Assembly (NCBI GenBank): GCA_017522515.1
Contig: JAFWZH010000258.1
Location: forward strand, 12,628 to 76,627
DNA length: 64,000 nucleotides
Source of the DNA: Clostridia bacterium
GTDB lineage: Bacteria > Bacillota_A > Clostridia > UBA1212 > UBA1255
Reading direction: 5' to 3'
Shown: piece by piece, positions 24,943-34,491 of the stretch
Numbering within the stretch: position 1 is the first letter of the stretch
Layout of the letters: each line of letters begins with the position of its first letter
Made by a program: the position numbers and the translations under genes
The notes under the pieces: model-generated
The model's input: the letters and a program-made list of their open reading frames with translations, nothing else
Databases searched by the model: none
What the model was told of the DNA's origin: nothing

Positions 24943-27258
24943 ATGAATAAGTACATTAAGTTTATTGCATTGGTTTTATCTTTGGTTATGTTGGCAGGTG
25001 TTTTTTTCGGATGCAACAAAAAGGCCGGAAATTGCATAGGAACTGTTAACGGAGAGAAAATTCCGGATAGTGTTTTTATAAATACTTTTTTTGATGTTCT
25101 TGATGAAGAAAGCACAAGTGAAAGTTGGTCAGAGGATTATAATGAGCTTTATGGTAAGGAGCTTTATGAAGCACTTGTTGCAGATAAAAAGGATGGCAAA
25201 TCATACTTTGATTTGATTGTTGACAAGACAGTTGAAAAAAGTCGTGTTTTTATGATTCAGCATCTTGTTTTCTCTACGAAGGCAGAGTGGCCCAATGAAG
25301 AAAAAAGAAAAGAATTAAAAGAAAATGCAGTTTCTTATATCGAGCAGATGAATACTTATTACGGACCGTCTTTTGGCGTTAAAACTGTTGAGGAGTTTGT
25401 AAAAGTTGCTTATTCCATGAATTATGACCAGCTTGTAGAATATTTTGTAATGTCAGGCAGCATAGAAACGTACAAACAAAAACTTGAAGAAGATGTAGCG
25501 CCTAAAGATGAGGAAATTCTCAAGTATTACGAAGACAATCTCTCAAAGTTCAAAACTGTTGAGGTAAGACATTCCTTGCTTAAGTTCCCCGATGAAGCTG
25601 ATGATAAAGCTAAAGCAGAGCTTCGCACAGAGGCACAGACACTCATTGATAAATACAATGCAGGTGAGATTACAATTGATGATATAATGGAAAGATCCGA
25701 AGATGTAGATGGAGAAGGTAAACCTAACAGTGACGGGTATTATACCGTGTTTGAAGGAGCAAGCTACGTGGAAGCTTTCAAAGAATGGAGCTTAAAACAA
25801 ACTGCTGCCTCGGAGAAATTGGAAATAGTTGAGACAGAATACGGTTACCATATTATGATGTGTACAAAAATCTTAGATACTTCTAACGAAGAAGTACATG
25901 ATAGAGTATATACTGCATATATGGACGAAAAGGTTGATTCTAAGGTAGATGAAGAGATTGCTTCATACAAGGATAGCAAGGATTACAAGATAAAGGATTA
26001 TAATAAAAAATATGCTTGCGAGCTTGCGAAAAAAGTAATTATAGGCGATGAGGCACTTTCTGCTTCTGCTGAAGCAACATCTACATCTGCGGCAACAGGT
26101 GCTACAGACGCGGCAAAAGCGACTCCGACACCTACAGTAAGCGATGCTGCGGCTGGTACTACTGTAGTTGCTAGGTACAATGGTACTCCGATATATAAGG
26201 CTTATTACACACAGTTCTTCTCTCAGGCGATGAACAGTTGTTTCGCAGAATATGATTTCACGGAGCTTAATAAAATCGAATCAGAGAAGGAGTATTTTGA
26301 GGCGCTTAAAAAGGTATTCTACGAAGAATATAAGGACGGCAAGAATTATCTTGATTATTCAAAAGAAGAAGCTTTAGATTTGATGCTTAAGTTTTTTGCT
26401 GCAAAGGAAATGGCAATAGCGGCGGAAAAGGGTTATTCAGATGACAAAAAAGCAGAGCTTCTTAAAGAATTAGATACTCAAATTGATTCTATGATGAGTT
26501 ATTCGGGAGAACAATATGGAGTAAAAACAAGAGATGAATTATTGCAAAAAATCATGAGTATGAATGTAAATGATTATAAGAACATTTATATTGATCAAAT
26601 GATTGTAAATGATTATGCTACGTCTGTTATAGAAGAAATAAAACCGGATGAAAGTGTTTTGCTTTCTCATTACAACAAGAACCCTGATGATTACAGGATT
26701 GTTACCATCAGAGTAATCACAAAATCCATATTGGACGCAGATAAAAAAGAAGTTTCAGAAAAGGAACAGGCTGATGTATTGAAATTTTTGAAGATTCTTG
26801 AAGAGAAAATCAAAAACGGTGATTCTGCCGAAGCTTTGGCAATAGGATATTCTGATGATACCGATTCTGCTAACGGTTTGATGGATTTAACAAAAGCAAA
26901 GTCTGCTCTTGTGGGTGATGATATTGCGGATTGGGCATTCAAACAAACAGAGGTTGGTGCTACAACTATTGTAAAGACTGACTCAGCATATAAATTGGTT
27001 GTTATAGAAGGCTTAACTGATTATAACGAAACAAAAGGAATTACCACTTCTTCAGATATTAATCATAAGGTTGTTCGAGACCAAGTTCAGACGGAATATA
27101 AGAATTATGCATATGATGACCAAGTAGATAAATATGTAAAAGATAATGCTCTTGCTTTGACCGATATTAATCAAACTGTTATACAACAGGTTATAGAAGA
27201 GTATATGAGTTACGAATCTTCTGAGGAAGAAAAAGATTCTACAAAAGAAACAGAATAA
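24943..27258 (+). CDS. Tandem PrsA/SurA-like peptidyl-prolyl isomerase lipoprotein
   Basis: 771 residues. Lipobox (VFFGC, about 19-23) and N-terminal SurA/PrsA-like helices precede a parvulin-type region (about 205-325: EVRHSLLKF then GYHIMMCTKI). A Ser/Thr/Ala/Pro linker follows (about 370-410, ATPTPTVSDAA). The whole plan then repeats: RYNGTPIYKAYYTQFF helical part, then a second parvulin-like region (about 580-700: IVTIRVITKSI then SAYKLVVIEGL). The second region is diverged. It thus looks like two foldases fused, twice the usual PrsA length. Role: folding of secreted proteins at the outer membrane face. The start is ATG 24943 after GGAGG. Its stop is followed by a strong terminator; likely co-transcribed with mazG-rqcP. 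Confidence 0.82.
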   Translation: MNKYIKFIALVLSLVMLAGVFFGCNKKAGNCIGTVNGEKIPDSVFINTFFDVLDEESTSESWSEDYNELYGKELYEALVADKKDGKSYFDLIVDKTVEKSRVFMIQHLVFSTKAEWPNEEKRKELKENAVSYIEQMNTYYGPSFGVKTVEEFVKVAYSMNYDQLVEYFVMSGSIETYKQKLEEDVAPKDEEILKYYEDNLSKFKTVEVRHSLLKFPDEADDKAKAELRTEAQTLIDKYNAGEITIDDIMERSEDVDGEGKPNSDGYYTVFEGASYVEAFKEWSLKQTAASEKLEIVETEYGYHIMMCTKILDTSNEEVHDRVYTAYMDEKVDSKVDEEIASYKDSKDYKIKDYNKKYACELAKKVIIGDEALSASAEATSTSAATGATDAAKATPTPTVSDAAAGTTVVARYNGTPIYKAYYTQFFSQAMNSCFAEYDFTELNKIESEKEYFEALKKVFYEEYKDGKNYLDYSKEEALDLMLKFFAAKEMAIAAEKGYSDDKKAELLKELDTQIDSMMSYSGEQYGVKTRDELLQKIMSMNVNDYKNIYIDQMIVNDYATSVIEEIKPDESVLLSHYNKNPDDYRIVTIRVITKSILDADKKEVSEKEQADVLKFLKILEEKIKNGDSAEALAIGYSDDTDSANGLMDLTKAKSALVGDDIADWAFKQTEVGATTIVKTDSAYKLVVIEGLTDYNETKGITTSSDINHKVVRDQVQTEYKNYAYDDQVDKYVKDNALALTDINQTVIQQVIEEYMSYESSEEEKDSTKETE

Positions 27259-27283
27259 AACATATAAAATAACCTCTTTGACG

Positions 27284-27316
27284 AAAAGCAGAATGCCTTG
27301 TGTATTCTGCTTTTTG
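27284..27316 (+). terminator. Terminator after the foldase gene
   Basis: 11-bp stem AAAAGCAGAAT/ATTCTGCTTTT (27284-27294 with 27304-27314), 9-nt loop, T run. Confidence 0.85.
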
Positions 27317-27319
27317 TAT

Positions 27320-27348
27320 TTGACAATTCTGCTCGCGTGTGTGATAAT
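27320..27348 (+). promoter_or_regulatory. Probable promoter of the malate-to-succinate gene cluster
   Basis: TTGACA (27320-27325) and GATAAT (27343-27348) with a 17-bp spacer directly after the terminator. A 120-nt leader follows that contains two GTGCGC blocks with A/T runs between them (27355-27385). No other promoter is evident until after 40026. Confidence 0.6.
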
Positions 27349-27468
27349 ATCAGAGTGCGCGCAAAGGCGTTTTTTGTTGTGCGCAAAAACGTAAGATTTC
27401 GTTATTTACAGCATAAATACGCAGTATAATTTTGAGATTGAAAATATTTTTTAGAAAAGAGGATGCAT

Positions 27469-28419
27469 ATGAGCAACAAGGTAACAATTATCGGAGCAGG
27501 CAGCGTTGGTTCAACAATCGCATATACTATGACAGTAAAGGGAATTGCTTCAGAAATCGTACTCATTGATATCAACCACGATAAAGCCGAAGGTGAGGCT
27601 ATGGATATTCAGCAGGGAACACCTTTCTGCTGTCCTGTAACTATTTACTCCGGCACATACGAGGATGCCAAGGATTCTGACGTGGTAGTAATTTCTTCCG
27701 GACTTCCGAGAAAACCCGGACAGACAAGACTTGATCTTGCACAAACTAACGTAAATATTATGAAAGAAATTGCACCTGAAATTGCAAAACATGCACCTGA
27801 TGCGTTATATATTATAGTTAGTAATCCTGTTGATATCATGACTTATGCTTTTATGAAGTATTCAGGACTGCCGGAAAGTAAGATTATCGGTTCAGGTACT
27901 ATACTTGATACAGCACGTCTTCGTTACTACCTTTCAGATCACTTCGGTGTTTGCCAAAAGAATATACATGCGTATGTAATGGGCGAACATGGTGATTCAT
28001 CTTTTATACCTTGGTCTTTGGCAAAAATTGCTGCTATTGGCATAGAAGATTACTGTAAAGGAATTAAATACACAGGTAAAAATATAGTAACACCGCCTAA
28101 TTATGATGAGGTTATTGAATATGTAAGAACTTCCGGCGGCGAGATTATTAAGAACAAACAAGCTACTTATTATGCTGTTTCTGTTTCTGTGTGCAGTATT
28201 GTAGAATCTCTCTTTACCGGTAAGGATTATATCATGACAGTTTCTTCAATGATGCATGGTGAATATGGATTAAGCGATGTATGCATTAGCCACCTTTTTG
28301 TTTTGGGTATTGACGGAGTAAAGGGTTGTGTAACACCTACACTTTTGGATAGTGAGATTGAACTCATGCACAAGAGCGGCAATGTTCTTAAAGACCTTAT
28401 TGCAAAACTTGAATTTTAA
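27469..28419 (+). CDS. LDH-family dehydrogenase with malate-type specificity residue
   Basis: NAD-dependent 2-hydroxyacid dehydrogenase, 316 residues, Rossmann motif GAGSVGST (9-16), NAD-ribose Asp in VLIDINHDKAEG, catalytic DTARLR and GEHGDSS (proton-relay His). Overall it resembles L-lactate dehydrogenase, but the specificity loop reads SGLPRKPGQTR: Arg81 stands where lactate dehydrogenases have Gln (position 102 in LDH numbering). That Gln-to-Arg change is the established switch to malate/oxaloacetate. The next genes are fumarase and fumarate reductase, so I predict reduction of oxaloacetate to malate. Start ATG 27469 (AGAGGA upstream); the ATG at 27463 overlaps that site. Confidence 0.85.
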   Translation: MSNKVTIIGAGSVGSTIAYTMTVKGIASEIVLIDINHDKAEGEAMDIQQGTPFCCPVTIYSGTYEDAKDSDVVVISSGLPRKPGQTRLDLAQTNVNIMKEIAPEIAKHAPDALYIIVSNPVDIMTYAFMKYSGLPESKIIGSGTILDTARLRYYLSDHFGVCQKNIHAYVMGEHGDSSFIPWSLAKIAAIGIEDYCKGIKYTGKNIVTPPNYDEVIEYVRTSGGEIIKNKQATYYAVSVSVCSIVESLFTGKDYIMTVSSMMHGEYGLSDVCISHLFVLGIDGVKGCVTPTLLDSEIELMHKSGNVLKDLIAKLEF

Positions 28420-28453
28420 TTTTTATATAGACAATATTTTGGAGGAAAAAGAT

Positions 28454-29818
28454 ATGGAATATCGTATAGAGCGCGATTCGATGGGTGAAATGCAAGTGCC
28501 CGCAGACCGTTACTGGGCTGCACAGACGCAGAGAAGTTTTCAGAACTTCAAAATCGGCGGAGAAATAATGCCACGTGAAATTACTCATGCATTTGGCATT
28601 TTAAAAAAGGCCGCTGCAATTGCCAACTTTAATTTAGGCAAAATGGACGAAGAAAAGAAAAATATTATCAGCCAAGCTTGTGATGAAGTAATAGCAGGTA
28701 ATTTGAACGACCATTTTCCGTTAGTTGTTTGGCAGACAGGAAGTGGCACACAGTCTAATATGAATGCAAATGAGGTAATCGCAAACAGAGGCAATGAAAT
28801 TTGCGGTAAAAAGCTTCTTCATCCTAACGACCATATTAATATGTCACAAAGCTCAAATGATACGTTCCCCACAGCAATGCATATTGCAGCTGTTATTGGT
28901 ATCGAAGATAAGCTCTTCCCTGCAATGGATACTTTTATTGCAACATTAAAACGCCTTGAAGCAGAGAATGATGATATTGTAAAAAGCGGACGTACACACC
29001 TTCAGGATGCAACTCCTGTTAAATTTTCTCAGGAGATCAGCGGTTGGAGAAATATGATAGAAAAAACAAAAGGTATGCTTGAAGCCGCTCTTCCCGGACT
29101 TAAGGAACTTGCTCTTGGCGGTACAGCAGTAGGCACGGGACTTAACGCGCCTAAAACATTCGGTGCCGAGGTTGCAAAAGTTGTTTCTGACCTTACAGGC
29201 AAGAAATTCGAAACAGCCGAAAATAAATTCCACGCACTCACATCAAAAGATGAGCTTGTGTTTGCTCACGGAGCACTTAAAGCTTTGGCTGCAGACCTTA
29301 TGAAGATTGCTAATGACGTACGTTGGCTTGCCAGCGGTCCGAGATGTGGTCTTGGCGAAATTTTCATTCCTGAGAATGAACCCGGCAGTTCAATCATGCC
29401 CGGAAAGGTTAATCCCACACAGTGCGAGTCTATGACAATGGTTGCAGTACAGGTAATTGCAAATGATGTTGCAGTAGGTATGGCAGCGTCACAGGGCAAC
29501 TTCGAACTTAATGTTTTCATGCCTGTACTCATATACAACTTCCTCCAGTCAGTACGCCTTTTGGCAGACGGAATTCGTTCCTTCAACGATAATTGTGTTG
29601 CCGGCATTACTGCAAACAGAGAAAAAATGAAACATAACCTTTATAATTCACTTATGCTCGTAACAGCTTTGAATCCTTACATAGGATATGATAATGCTGC
29701 TAAAACAGCTAAGAAGGCTTATAAAGAAAACATATCATTAAAAGAAGCATGTGTAGCGCTTGGCTTCCTCACAGCAGAAAAGTTTGACGAAGTATTCAAG
29801 CCTGAACAGATGGTATAA
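28454..29818 (+). CDS. fumC: Class II fumarate hydratase
   Basis: Interconverts malate and fumarate without a metal cluster. 454 residues with the superfamily motifs TGSGTQSNMNANEV, SSNDTFPTAMH, HLQDATPVKFSQEISGW, GGTAVGTG and the signature GSSIMPGKVNPTQCE. Aspartase-specific features are not apparent, and FumC is supported by the neighbours. A long frame opens at 28352, but ATG 28454 has GGAGG 8 nt upstream. 34 bp after the dehydrogenase; supplies fumarate to the downstream flavoprotein. Confidence 0.93.
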   Translation: MEYRIERDSMGEMQVPADRYWAAQTQRSFQNFKIGGEIMPREITHAFGILKKAAAIANFNLGKMDEEKKNIISQACDEVIAGNLNDHFPLVVWQTGSGTQSNMNANEVIANRGNEICGKKLLHPNDHINMSQSSNDTFPTAMHIAAVIGIEDKLFPAMDTFIATLKRLEAENDDIVKSGRTHLQDATPVKFSQEISGWRNMIEKTKGMLEAALPGLKELALGGTAVGTGLNAPKTFGAEVAKVVSDLTGKKFETAENKFHALTSKDELVFAHGALKALAADLMKIANDVRWLASGPRCGLGEIFIPENEPGSSIMPGKVNPTQCESMTMVAVQVIANDVAVGMAASQGNFELNVFMPVLIYNFLQSVRLLADGIRSFNDNCVAGITANREKMKHNLYNSLMLVTALNPYIGYDNAAKTAKKAYKENISLKEACVALGFLTAEKFDEVFKPEQMV

Positions 29819-29865
29819 AATTAATATTACAATAACTTAAATTTAAAACTGAAAGGAAAATGAAT

Positions 29866-30651
29866 ATGACTTACAGTTATTATCCCGGATGTACATTAAA
29901 AACTAAAGCAAAAGAATTGGATCGTTACGCCAGAGTTTCAGCCGAAGCTCTCGGCGTTACGCTTGCAGAAATAGAAGATTGGCAATGTTGCGGTGCTGTT
30001 TATCCTTTGGCACTTGATGAGATTGCTACTAAATTATCTGCGGTACGTGCTCTTGACAGTGCAAAAAAAGAAGGTAGGGAATTACTTACATTGTGTTCTG
30101 CTTGTCATCATGTTATAAAAAGAGTAAACAACGATATGCTTACAAATGATGATATCCGAATGAAAGTAAATAATTATCTTAAACTTGACACGGATTACGT
30201 AGGCGAAACAAATGTTGTTCACTATCTTGAAATGTTAAGAGACGCTGTAGGCTTTGATAACCTTAAAGCAGCAGTTAAAAATCCTCTTAAAGGCAGAAAA
30301 ATTGCAGCATATTATGGTTGCTTGTTGTTGAGACCTGCAAAAGTTATGCAGTTTGATAACCCTGAAAATCCTACAATTCTTGAGGATTTTATAAAAGCAA
30401 TCGGCGCTACTCCGGTAATTACGGGATATCGTAATGAATGTTGCGGTGGTTATGTTGCTTTAGAGGATAAAGCTATTCCGCAAAAGCGTGCTAATATGAT
30501 TCTTGAAGAAGCAGTATCAAAAGGTGCTGACACAGTTATTACAGCTTGTCCTTTGTGCTTGTATAATTTAGAAACAAACAGCACAATCGAAAACAAACCG
30601 ACAATCTGCTACTTTACAGAATTACTTGCCGAAGCACTCGGCATAAAATAA
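29866..30651 (+). CDS. hdrB: Heterodisulfide reductase subunit B-like protein (two CCG domains)
   Basis: 261 residues with two complete CCG motifs: C9-x31-CC(41,42)-x34-C77xxC80, and C152-x39-CC(192,193)-x34-C228xxC231. In methanogen HdrB these bind two non-cubane [4Fe-4S] clusters that cleave the CoM-S-S-CoB disulfide. The organism is a bacterium, so the natural substrate is unknown; it may instead pass electrons directly to the fumarate reductase. The start ATG 29866 gives MTYSYYPGCT, as in relatives. Followed 12 bp later by hdrC. No coenzyme M or B genes are seen. Confidence 0.92.
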   Translation: MTYSYYPGCTLKTKAKELDRYARVSAEALGVTLAEIEDWQCCGAVYPLALDEIATKLSAVRALDSAKKEGRELLTLCSACHHVIKRVNNDMLTNDDIRMKVNNYLKLDTDYVGETNVVHYLEMLRDAVGFDNLKAAVKNPLKGRKIAAYYGCLLLRPAKVMQFDNPENPTILEDFIKAIGATPVITGYRNECCGGYVALEDKAIPQKRANMILEEAVSKGADTVITACPLCLYNLETNSTIENKPTICYFTELLAEALGIK

Positions 30652-30663
30652 GGAGGGATTTTT

Positions 30664-31056
30664 GTGACGGTAAACGAGAAAGAACTTGCAGAGCGCGTGA
30701 TAAGAATCAGCGGTGTTAATACAAAAAAGTGTATGAAATGCGGTAAGTGCTCAGGTACGTGTCCCTCATTTGACGAGATGGAGTATCATCCTCATCAATT
30801 TGTTTCTATGGTAGAAAAGGGACAAATAAAAAAATTGATGGAGTCTAAGTCAATCTGGACTTGTCTTTCTTGCTTTGCATGTATTGAAAGATGTCCCAGA
30901 AGCGTTGAACCTGCAAAGCTTATAGAAGCAGTGCGTGTTTGCGTTATAAGACAGCAGGGCGAGAACCATCTTAAGGCGAATGCAGTGCCTGAAAAGTTGG
31001 ACGAAAATATGCCACAACAGGCAATTGTAAGTGCATTCAGAAAATACAGTAAGTAA
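30664..31056 (+). CDS. hdrC: Heterodisulfide reductase subunit C-like ferredoxin
   Basis: 130 residues with two [4Fe-4S] motifs, CMKCGKCSGTCP (C23-C33) and CLSCFACIERCP (C67-C77), linking HdrA to HdrB. Starts at GTG 30664, 8 nt after AGGAGGG. The motif spacing and length fit the soluble HdrC type (no membrane helix). Sits between hdrB and hdrA, in the order B-C-A. Confidence 0.92.
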   Translation: MTVNEKELAERVIRISGVNTKKCMKCGKCSGTCPSFDEMEYHPHQFVSMVEKGQIKKLMESKSIWTCLSCFACIERCPRSVEPAKLIEAVRVCVIRQQGENHLKANAVPEKLDENMPQQAIVSAFRKYSK

Positions 31057-31082
31057 ACAGATAAAGATTGGAAGTGAATAAA

Positions 31083-33068
31083 TTGCAAAAAATCGGAGTA
31101 TTTGTTTGTTGGTGCGGCAGTAATATTGCAGGCACAGTAGATGTAGAAAGAGTAGCACAGGCTGTAGCGAATGAGCCGGGTGTTGTTATATCAACAGACT
31201 ATCAGTATATGTGTTCCGAAGCCGGTCAGCTTAAAATCAGACAGGCTATAAAAGAATACGGCCTTACCGGCATTGTAGTATGTTCGTGTTCACCTCGTAT
31301 GCACGAAGCTACATTCCGTAAGACAGCCCAGGCTGCAGGTCTTAACCCTTACATGGTAGAAATCGCCAATATTCGTGAGCAGTGCTCTTGGATACATAAA
31401 GATAAAGACGAGGGTACAGAGAAAGCAATTATTTTGGCGAAGGCGGCAATTGCCAAGCTTCACCTTAATACACCATTAAAGGCCGGTGAAAGTGCAGTAA
31501 CGAAAAGAGCGCTTGTAATCGGCGGTGGTATTGCAGGTATTCAGACAGCACTTGACATTGCTGATGCAGGATATGAGGTTGATATAGTTGAGAAATCTCC
31601 TACCATCGGCGGTAAAATGGCTCAGCTTGATAAAACATTCCCCACACTTGACTGTGCGGCATGTATATTGACACCTAAGATGGTTGATGCATCAGCTCAT
31701 GAGAAAATCAACCTTTATACGTACAGTGAGGTTGAGGGTGTATCGGGTTTCGTAGGTAATTTTAAAGTAAAGATTAGAAAAAAGGCAAGACACGTAAAAG
31801 CAGACCTTTGTACAGGTTGCGGTGTTTGTACTGAGAAATGTCCTTCAAGAAAGGCTCCCAATGAGTTTAACCAAGGACTTAATAAACGAGGTGCAATTTA
31901 TATACCTTTTGCGCAGGCTATACCTAATGTTCCTGTAATTGACACAGAGTATTGTGTAAAAATGAAAACAGGTAAATGCGGTCTTTGTGCAACTGTTTGT
32001 CCTTCAAAGGCTATTGATTTTGAACAACAGGACGAAATAATTGAGAGAGAGTATGGTGCAATTGTTGCAGCAACAGGTTATAAGCTTATCAATCTTGATA
32101 ACTTTGAGGAGTTCGGATATGCTCAAAATAAAGATGTTATTACATCGTTAGAGCTTGAAAGACTTATGAATGCGGCAGGTCCTACAAAGGGTACGCTTCT
32201 TCGTCCTTCTGACAATGAACATCCCCATGAGATAGTATTTATACAGTGTGTAGGTTCAAGAGATGTTTCCGGTTGCGGTAAACCATATTGCTCAAAGATT
32301 TGTTGTATGTATACAGCAAAGCACGCAATGATGATTCGTGATAAATATCCGGATACAAAGGTACATGTATTCTATATTGATGTAAGAACTCCCGGTAAGA
32401 ATTTTGATGAATTCTACCGCAGAGCAGTTGAAGAATACGGCGTTGACTACATAAAGGGTATGGTTGGTAAAGTTGTAGAAAAAGATGGCAAGCTTCTTGT
32501 TCAAGGTTCTGACCTTATTGCCAATGAGCAAATTAAAATTGAAGCAGACCTCGTTGTTCTTGCGACTGCAATCGAGCCTGATCCCAGTGTTAAAAATCTT
32601 GCTACAATGCTTACAGCAAGTATCGACACAAATAATTTCCTTACAGAGGCTCACGCAAAACTTCGTCCCGTAGAGAGTCCTACAGCAGGTGTGTTCCTTT
32701 CAGGCGTATGTCAAGGACCTAAGGACGTTCCGGAAACAGTCGCTCAGGCAAGTGCAGCAGCAGCTAAAGTTATTGGATTGCTTGCCAAAGATAAACTTAC
32801 ATGTAATCCTTGTGTTGCAAATTCAAATGAGCTTCTTTGTAACGGATGTTCACAGTGTGCTAATGTTTGTCCTTACGGAGCAATTGAATATATAAATAAA
32901 GAGGTAAATGACCACGGTAAGAGAGAAGTTCGCCGTATTGCTTTGGTAAATGAAGCAGTATGTCAAGGTTGCGGTGCTTGTACTGTAACTTGTCCGTCAG
33001 GCGCAATGGATCTTAAGGGCTTTACTACAAGACAAATTATGGCGGAGGTTGACGCAATATGCAAATAA
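31083..33068 (+). CDS. hdrA: Heterodisulfide reductase subunit A-like flavoprotein (bifurcating FAD subunit)
   Basis: 661 residues. N-terminal domain MQKIGVFVCWCGSNIAG, then FAD-binding VIGGGIAGIQTALDIA, the HdrA core PTLDCAACILTPKMV, an inserted pair of ferredoxin-type motifs (CTGCGVCTEKCP and CGLCATVCP), the thioredoxin-reductase-like fold, and two C-terminal [4Fe-4S] motifs (CNGCSQCANVCP, CQGCGACTVTCP). In HdrABC-MvhADG the HdrA FAD splits electron pairs between ferredoxin and the heterodisulfide; the same is proposed for HdrABC-Flox. Start is TTG 31083 after GGAAGTGA; the TTG at 31068 precedes that site. Overlaps mvhD by 10 bp. Confidence 0.94.
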   Translation: MQKIGVFVCWCGSNIAGTVDVERVAQAVANEPGVVISTDYQYMCSEAGQLKIRQAIKEYGLTGIVVCSCSPRMHEATFRKTAQAAGLNPYMVEIANIREQCSWIHKDKDEGTEKAIILAKAAIAKLHLNTPLKAGESAVTKRALVIGGGIAGIQTALDIADAGYEVDIVEKSPTIGGKMAQLDKTFPTLDCAACILTPKMVDASAHEKINLYTYSEVEGVSGFVGNFKVKIRKKARHVKADLCTGCGVCTEKCPSRKAPNEFNQGLNKRGAIYIPFAQAIPNVPVIDTEYCVKMKTGKCGLCATVCPSKAIDFEQQDEIIEREYGAIVAATGYKLINLDNFEEFGYAQNKDVITSLELERLMNAAGPTKGTLLRPSDNEHPHEIVFIQCVGSRDVSGCGKPYCSKICCMYTAKHAMMIRDKYPDTKVHVFYIDVRTPGKNFDEFYRRAVEEYGVDYIKGMVGKVVEKDGKLLVQGSDLIANEQIKIEADLVVLATAIEPDPSVKNLATMLTASIDTNNFLTEAHAKLRPVESPTAGVFLSGVCQGPKDVPETVAQASAAAAKVIGLLAKDKLTCNPCVANSNELLCNGCSQCANVCPYGAIEYINKEVNDHGKREVRRIALVNEAVCQGCGACTVTCPSGAMDLKGFTTRQIMAEVDAICK

Positions 33069-33505
33069 ATGAGAATAATAAAGAATTTAAACCGTTGATT
33101 GTTGCATTTTGCTGCAATTGGTGTAGCTATGCCGGTGCAGACCTTGCAGGCTCAAGCAGACTTTCTTACCCTGCAAATGTAAAGGTTATACGCGTTCCTT
33201 GTTCATGTCGTGTAAATCCTTTGTTTATTTTACGTGCATTCCAAAGAGGTGCTGATGGCGTAATTATAGCCGGATGTCATCCGGGAGACTGCCATTATAC
33301 ATCAGGTAATTACTTTGCAAGAAGACGAATGACGCTTCTTTTCAGTATGCTTGACTATTTGGGAATAGAAAAAGGCAGAACACGTGTTGAGTGGATTTCC
33401 GCAGCAGAGGGTGCTAAATTCTCGGCGACAATGAATGAATTTGTAGAAACTATCCACAATTTGGGACCTAATAAGAAATTGGAGGATTTGAGATGCAAAG
33501 AATAA
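33059..33505 (+). CDS. MvhD/FloxD-type iron-sulfur subunit
   Basis: 148 residues. Cys motifs CCNWCSYAGADLAG (C18, C19, C22), PCSCR (C48, C50) and GCHPGDCHY (C73, C78) define the MvhD family, which holds a [2Fe-2S] cluster and passes electrons from the input module to HdrA. It overlaps hdrA upstream and the next Fe-S gene downstream, so stoichiometric synthesis is likely. No hydrogenase genes are present; the input here is the Flox-like module. Confidence 0.9.
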   Translation: MQINENNKEFKPLIVAFCCNWCSYAGADLAGSSRLSYPANVKVIRVPCSCRVNPLFILRAFQRGADGVIIAGCHPGDCHYTSGNYFARRRMTLLFSMLDYLGIEKGRTRVEWISAAEGAKFSATMNEFVETIHNLGPNKKLEDLRCKE

Positions 33506-34491
33506 GTAAAGAAATTTTAGCAAAATGCCGTGCTTTGTTAGAAGACGGCACAGCAGACAGAGTTATGGGTTGGGAGAACGGTGAGTTTTATTACGATGTA
33601 ACTCCTGCTGTTTTCACAAAAGAAACTTTGGATAACATGATTTATGATGATTTTTGCGCTTCAAATCAAAGCAAGTATTTTATACTTGAATCTAAAAAAG
33701 AAGGTAAAATCATTGCACTTTTAAAGCCTTGCGATACATACAGCTTTAATCAACTTTTAAAAGAAAACAGAATTAACCGCGAGAATGTATACGTTTTGGG
33801 AATTCCTTGTGATGGCAAGATTGATGTTCAAAAAGCAGCTCTGCTTGGCATCAAGGGTATTACCGGTGTTAAATCGGTAGGCGACGAAGTTGTTTTTGAA
33901 ACAATTTACGGAGAAAAATCATGCGCTAAAAAAGATGTTCTTTTTGAAAAGTGTATGGCATGTAAGGGCAAAAAACATATGATATATGATGCTCTTTCCA
34001 ATGAAGAGCAAGAGCCCGAGACAGCTGTTGCAAATGAGGATTTCGGTAACAGATTTGCGTATATCGAAAATCTTGAGCACATGACTCCCGATGAGAGATT
34101 TGATTTCTGGAGAGGGGAGCTTTCAAGATGTATTCGTTGTAACGCTTGTCGTAACGTATGTCCGGCTTGCTCTTGTCTTACATGTGTATTTGACAACCCC
34201 AAATCAGGTGTAGACAGCAAAGCGAATACAGATGATTTCGAAGAAAATCTTTTCCACATTATAAGAGCTTTCCACGTAGCAGGCAGATGTACAGACTGCG
34301 GAGAGTGCACAAGAGTTTGTCCTCAGAATATTCCGCTTCATTTGCTTAATCGTAAATTCATTAAAGATATCAATGAGCTTTACGGTGAATATCAGGCAGG
34401 TGCGGATATTGAGCTGGGCATGCCTTTGACATCTTATACAAAGCAGGATGTAGAGCCAAGTATTGTTTATGAGAGAGGCGGTAAGAAATGA
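33493..34491 (+). CDS. Flox-type dicluster ferredoxin subunit (FloxC-like)
   Basis: 332 residues. The N-terminal half resembles the F420-hydrogenase/formate-type beta region (KPCDTYSFNQLLKEN, GIPCDGK, CMACKGKKH). The C-terminal half has a Cys-rich cluster site CIRCNACRNVCPACSCLTC and CTDCGECTRVCPQ. Predicted to relay electrons between the NAD(P)H-oxidising flavoprotein and MvhD/HdrA. It overlaps mvhD by 13 bp and the next gene by 4 bp. The exact Flox letter is uncertain; the role comes from its neighbours, as in the hdrABC-floxABCD clusters of sulfate reducers and fermenters. Confidence 0.82.
   Translation: MQRISKEILAKCRALLEDGTADRVMGWENGEFYYDVTPAVFTKETLDNMIYDDFCASNQSKYFILESKKEGKIIALLKPCDTYSFNQLLKENRINRENVYVLGIPCDGKIDVQKAALLGIKGITGVKSVGDEVVFETIYGEKSCAKKDVLFEKCMACKGKKHMIYDALSNEEQEPETAVANEDFGNRFAYIENLEHMTPDERFDFWRGELSRCIRCNACRNVCPACSCLTCVFDNPKSGVDSKANTDDFEENLFHIIRAFHVAGRCTDCGECTRVCPQNIPLHLLNRKFIKDINELYGEYQAGADIELGMPLTSYTKQDVEPSIVYERGGKK

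Noticed and set aside
27355..27390. GTGCGC repeats in the leader of the succinate operon as a riboswitch or Rex site
   Set aside because: No convincing stem or known consensus could be drawn; left unassigned.
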